Under the pieces are notes generated by a model that was not told the DNA's origin, did not search any database, and saw nothing but the letters and a program-made list of their open reading frames with translations. The position numbers were made by a program, and so were the translations under genes. A DNA stretch of 64,000 bases from Nocardia ninae NBRC 108245 (GTDB lineage Bacteria > Actinomycetota > Actinomycetes > Mycobacteriales > Mycobacteriaceae). The stretch lies in assembly GCF_007990755.1 (NCBI RefSeq), contig NZ_BJXA01000026.1, positions 38,725 to 102,724 on the forward strand, written 5' to 3'. This document shows positions 61,051-64,000 of the stretch, piece after piece. Each line of letters begins with the position of its first letter. The first letter of the stretch is position 1.

Positions 61051-64000
61051 GTGTCAGTCTCCCCGCACCAAGCCACCCACAATGCCCAGGTCATCGCCGG
61101 TGTCCCCGGCGCTCCGAAGCGGGTGTCTTTCGCCAGAATTCGTGAGCCGCTCGACGTTCCGGGGCTGCTCGACCCCCAATTCGACTCATTCCAATGGCTG
61201 ATCGGCGCGCCACAGTGGCGGGCCCGCGCCGCCGCCCGCAGCCAGGACAACTCGGCGGGCGGCCTCGAAGAGGTGCTCGCCGAGCTCTCGCCGATCGAAG
61301 ATTTCGCAGGCACGATGTCACTGTCGCTGTCCGACCCTCGGTTCGAAGAGGTCAAGGCCTCTGCCGACGAGTGCAAAGACAAGGACATGACCTACGCGGC
61401 GCCGTTGTTCGTCACCGCGGAGTTCATCAACAACAACACCGGTGAGATCAAGAGCCAGACGGTCTTCATGGGAGATTTCCCGATGATGACCGACAAGGGC
61501 ACGTTCATCATCAACGGCACCGAGCGCGTCGTCGTCTCCCAGCTGGTTCGTTCGCCGGGCGTCTACTTCGACCACTCCGTCGACAAGACCACCGAGAAAG
61601 ACCTGCACAGTGCCCGGGTCATTCCGTCGCGCGGCGCGTGGCTGGAGTTCGACATCGACAAGCGCGACACGATCGGCGTGCGCATCGACCGCAAGCGTCG
61701 TCAGCCGGTCACCGTGCTGCTCAAGGCCTTCGGCTGGACCGTGGAGCAGATCGCCGAGCGCTTCGGGTTCTCCGAGATCATGATGTCGACGCTGGCGAAA
61801 GACCACACCACGGGCACCGACGAGGCGCTGCTCGACATCTACCGCAAGCTGCGGCCCGGCGAGCCGCCGACCAAAGAGTCGGCGCAGAACATGCTGGAGA
61901 ACCTGTTCTTCAAGGAGAAGCGCTACGACCTGGCGCGCGTCGGCCGCTACAAGGTCAACAAGAAGCTCGGCCTGCACATCGACCAGATGACGCTGACCGA
62001 AACAGATCTCGTCACCATCATCGAGTACCTGGCTCGCCTGCACCGCGGCGACAAGACCATGAACTCGCCCGACGGCGTCGAACTCCCGATCACCGTCGAC
62101 GACATCGACCACTTCGGCAACCGTCGCCTGCGCACCGTCGGCGAGCTGATCCAGAACCAGGTCCGGCTGGGCCTGTCCCGCATGGAACGCGTTGTCCGCG
62201 AACGGATGACGACCCAGGACATCGAGGCGATCACCCCGCAGACCCTGATCAATATCCGCCCGGTGAGCGCGGCGATCAAGGAGTTCTTCGGCACCTCCCA
62301 GATGTCGCAGTTCATGGACCAGAACAACCCGCTGTCCGGGCTCACCCAGAAACGCCGCCTCACGGCGCTGGGCCCGGGTGGTCTCTCGCGGGAACGGGCC
62401 AGCATCGAGGTCCGCGACATCCACTTCAGCCACTACGGCCGCATGTGCCCGATCGAAACCCCGGAAGGCCCGACCATCGGCCTCATCGGCTACCTCTCGG
62501 TGTTCGCGCGGGTCAACCCGTTCGGTTTCATCGAGACGCCGTACCGCAAGGTGGTCGACGGACGAGCCACCGACGAGGTGGTCTACCTGACCGCCGATGA
62601 AGAGGAGCGGTATATCCGCGCCCAGGCCAACTCGCCGGTCGACGCGCAGGGGCGACTGGTCGAGCAGAAGGTCCTCGCGCGGCGCTTCGGTGACGAAGTC
62701 GAGTTCGTCTCCCCCGCCGAGGTCGACTACATGGATGTCTCACCGCGCCAGATGGTTTCGGTCGCGACAGCGATGATTCCGTTCCTCGAGCACGACGACG
62801 CCAACCGTGCCCTGATGGGCGCCAACATGCAGAAGCAGGCGGTGCCGCTGATCCGATCCGAGGCCCCGCTGGTGGGCACCGGCATGGAGCTACGCGCGGC
62901 CATCGACTCCGGCGATATGGTCGTCAACGAGAAAGCCGGTGTGGTGGAGGAGGTTTCGGCCGACTACCTCACGGTGATGGCCGACGACGGCACCCGCAGG
63001 AGTTATCGCCTGCGCAAGTTCGACCGGTCGAATCAGGGCAACTGCGTGAACCAGCGCCCGATCGTGGACGAGGGCCAGCGGGTCGAGGTCGGCCAGGTGC
63101 TGGCCGACGGTCCGTGCACCGAGAACGGTGAGATGGCGCTGGGCAAGAACCTGCTCGTCGCGATCATGCCGTGGGAAGGCCACAACTACGAGGACGCGAT
63201 CATCCTGTCGCAGCGCCTGGTCGAGGAGGACGTGCTCACCTCGATCCACATCGAAGAGCACGAAGTCGATGCGCGTGACACGAAATTGGGCGCCGAGGAG
63301 ATCACCCGCGATATTCCGAACATCTCCGACGACGTGCTCGCCGACCTCGACGAGCGCGGCATCATCCGGATCGGCGCGGAGGTTCGGGACGGCGACATCC
63401 TCGTCGGCAAGGTCACCCCGAAGGGTGAGACCGAGCTGACCCCCGAAGAGCGGTTGCTACGCGCCATCTTCGGCGAAAAAGCGCGCGAGGTGCGCGACAC
63501 CTCGCTGAAGATGCCACACGGCCAATCCGGGAAAGTTATTGGTATCCGGGTCTTTTCGCGCGAAGACGACGACGACCTGCCGCCGGGCGTGAACGAGCTG
63601 GTGCGCGTGTACGTGGCGCAGAAGCGCAAGATCCAGGACGGCGACAAGCTCGCCGGTCGCCACGGCAACAAGGGTGTTATCGGCAAGATCCTGCCGACCG
63701 AGGACATGCCGTTCATGACCGACGGCACCCCGGTCGACATCATCCTGAACACCCACGGCGTGCCGCGCCGGATGAACATCGGCCAGATCCTGGAGACCCA
63801 CCTCGGCTGGATCGGCAAAACCGGTTGGGAGGTCAAAGGTGCGCCCGACTGGGCCGAGACACTGCCCGAGGAACTGCTCGCCGCACCCGCGAACAGCAAT
63901 CTGGCGACGCCCGTGTTCGACGGAGCTCGTGACGAGGAGCTCACCGGACTGCTCGGCTCGACGCTGCCCAATCGCGATGGCGAGGTGATGGTCGGCCCGG
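61051..64000 (+). CDS. rpoB2: RNA polymerase beta subunit, rifampicin-resistance-type paralogue (partial)
   Basis: Start GTG 61051 with GGAAGGA upstream; 983 codons are in the window and the 3' end lies beyond it. The sequence is a full-quality mycobacterial-type RpoB ([59 protein letters not shown]). The rifampicin pocket (codons 414-482) differs from wild type at the key drug-contact sites: the histidine of LTHKRR is Gln (Gln433; E. coli 526), the serine of RRLSALG is Thr (Thr438; 531), Leu511 is Met (Met418), and Ser574 is Tyr (Tyr481). No rplJ/rplL precedes it. This fits the duplicated rpoB2 known in Nocardia rather than the housekeeping copy. Confidence 0.92.
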   Translation, partial: MSVSPHQATHNAQVIAGVPGAPKRVSFARIREPLDVPGLLDPQFDSFQWLIGAPQWRARAAARSQDNSAGGLEEVLAELSPIEDFAGTMSLSLSDPRFEEVKASADECKDKDMTYAAPLFVTAEFINNNTGEIKSQTVFMGDFPMMTDKGTFIINGTERVVVSQLVRSPGVYFDHSVDKTTEKDLHSARVIPSRGAWLEFDIDKRDTIGVRIDRKRRQPVTVLLKAFGWTVEQIAERFGFSEIMMSTLAKDHTTGTDEALLDIYRKLRPGEPPTKESAQNMLENLFFKEKRYDLARVGRYKVNKKLGLHIDQMTLTETDLVTIIEYLARLHRGDKTMNSPDGVELPITVDDIDHFGNRRLRTVGELIQNQVRLGLSRMERVVRERMTTQDIEAITPQTLINIRPVSAAIKEFFGTSQMSQFMDQNNPLSGLTQKRRLTALGPGGLSRERASIEVRDIHFSHYGRMCPIETPEGPTIGLIGYLSVFARVNPFGFIETPYRKVVDGRATDEVVYLTADEEERYIRAQANSPVDAQGRLVEQKVLARRFGDEVEFVSPAEVDYMDVSPRQMVSVATAMIPFLEHDDANRALMGANMQKQAVPLIRSEAPLVGTGMELRAAIDSGDMVVNEKAGVVEEVSADYLTVMADDGTRRSYRLRKFDRSNQGNCVNQRPIVDEGQRVEVGQVLADGPCTENGEMALGKNLLVAIMPWEGHNYEDAIILSQRLVEEDVLTSIHIEEHEVDARDTKLGAEEITRDIPNISDDVLADLDERGIIRIGAEVRDGDILVGKVTPKGETELTPEERLLRAIFGEKAREVRDTSLKMPHGQSGKVIGIRVFSREDDDDLPPGVNELVRVYVAQKRKIQDGDKLAGRHGNKGVIGKILPTEDMPFMTDGTPVDIILNTHGVPRRMNIGQILETHLGWIGKTGWEVKGAPDWAETLPEELLAAPANSNLATPVFDGARDEELTGLLGSTLPNRDGEVMVGP

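Noticed and set aside
61051-64000. Housekeeping rpoB
   Set aside because: The rifampicin-pocket substitutions and absence of rplJ/rplL upstream argue for the second, rpoB2-type copy, though the housekeeping copy cannot be seen to confirm it.

Overview
The window looks like a chromosomal segment from a Nocardia-type actinomycete (order Mycobacteriales). The DNA is GC-rich, GTG starts and four-base ATGA/GTGA gene overlaps are common, RpoB is clearly of the mycobacterial/nocardial type, and there is a complete five-component 'conservon' (sensor ATPase, roadblock, DUF742, GTPase, P450). The genus is inferred mainly from the lone rpoB paralogue at the right end, whose rifampicin-pocket residues resemble the rpoB2 genes reported in Nocardia. 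I saw no rRNA, tRNA, transposase or CRISPR array.

Layout. 1-5.3 kb: an Lrp/AsnC regulator converging on alanine dehydrogenase, a GntR regulator coupled to an MFS exporter, and two tandem RNHCP-domain zinc-ribbon proteins. 5.3-16.8 kb: a hypothetical protein, an MprAB-like two-component system, a secreted glycoside hydrolase-like lipoprotein whose signal peptide is out of frame by one base, an acyl-CoA dehydrogenase-like protein, a DUF3533 membrane protein, a CPA1 Na+/H+ antiporter, and a lipoprotein alpha/beta hydrolase divergent from an AraC regulator. 17-19.7 kb: YbdK-type carboxylate-amine ligase, a VOC protein and an S-adenosyl methyltransferase. 19.7-25 kb: the conservon with two P450s. 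25.7-30.8 kb: an SRPBCC protein, then a LysR-controlled tartrate/D-malate operon (dehydrogenase, 2-hydroxycarboxylate transporter, glycerate kinase).

31.7-48.8 kb is one long minus-strand purine catabolism cluster with pucR divergent at its head. It encodes guanine deaminase, three-subunit xanthine dehydrogenase and an XdhC maturation factor, an NCS2 permease, uricase, HIU hydrolase, OHCU decarboxylase, allantoinase and allantoicase. The glyoxylate branch follows: glyoxylate carboligase, tartronate semialdehyde reductase, hydroxypyruvate isomerase and glycerate kinase. Together these convert purines to phosphoglycerate. A recognisable ureidoglycolate lyase is missing, and an orphan allophanate-hydrolase C-terminal-like protein sits in the glyoxylate branch. 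Two tiny open frames bridge hyi-glxR-gcl by stop/start overlaps.

50.5-64 kb: a MarR/SDR divergent pair with tandem perfect operators; a family 2A encapsulin shell gene overlapping its cysteine desulfurase cargo, which carries a 331-residue disordered N-terminal extension; a polysaccharide deacetylase lipoprotein; a DUF4015 glycoside hydrolase-like protein; an orphan KhtT-like TrkA-C protein; an atypical SDR divergent from a TetR-alpha/beta hydrolase pair; and the rpoB2-type RNA polymerase beta gene, cut by the window end. The encapsulin-desulfurase compartment and the rpoB2 locus (with a cysteine-rich open frame in its leader) are the most striking systems. All functions are read from sequence patterns; no database search was possible.
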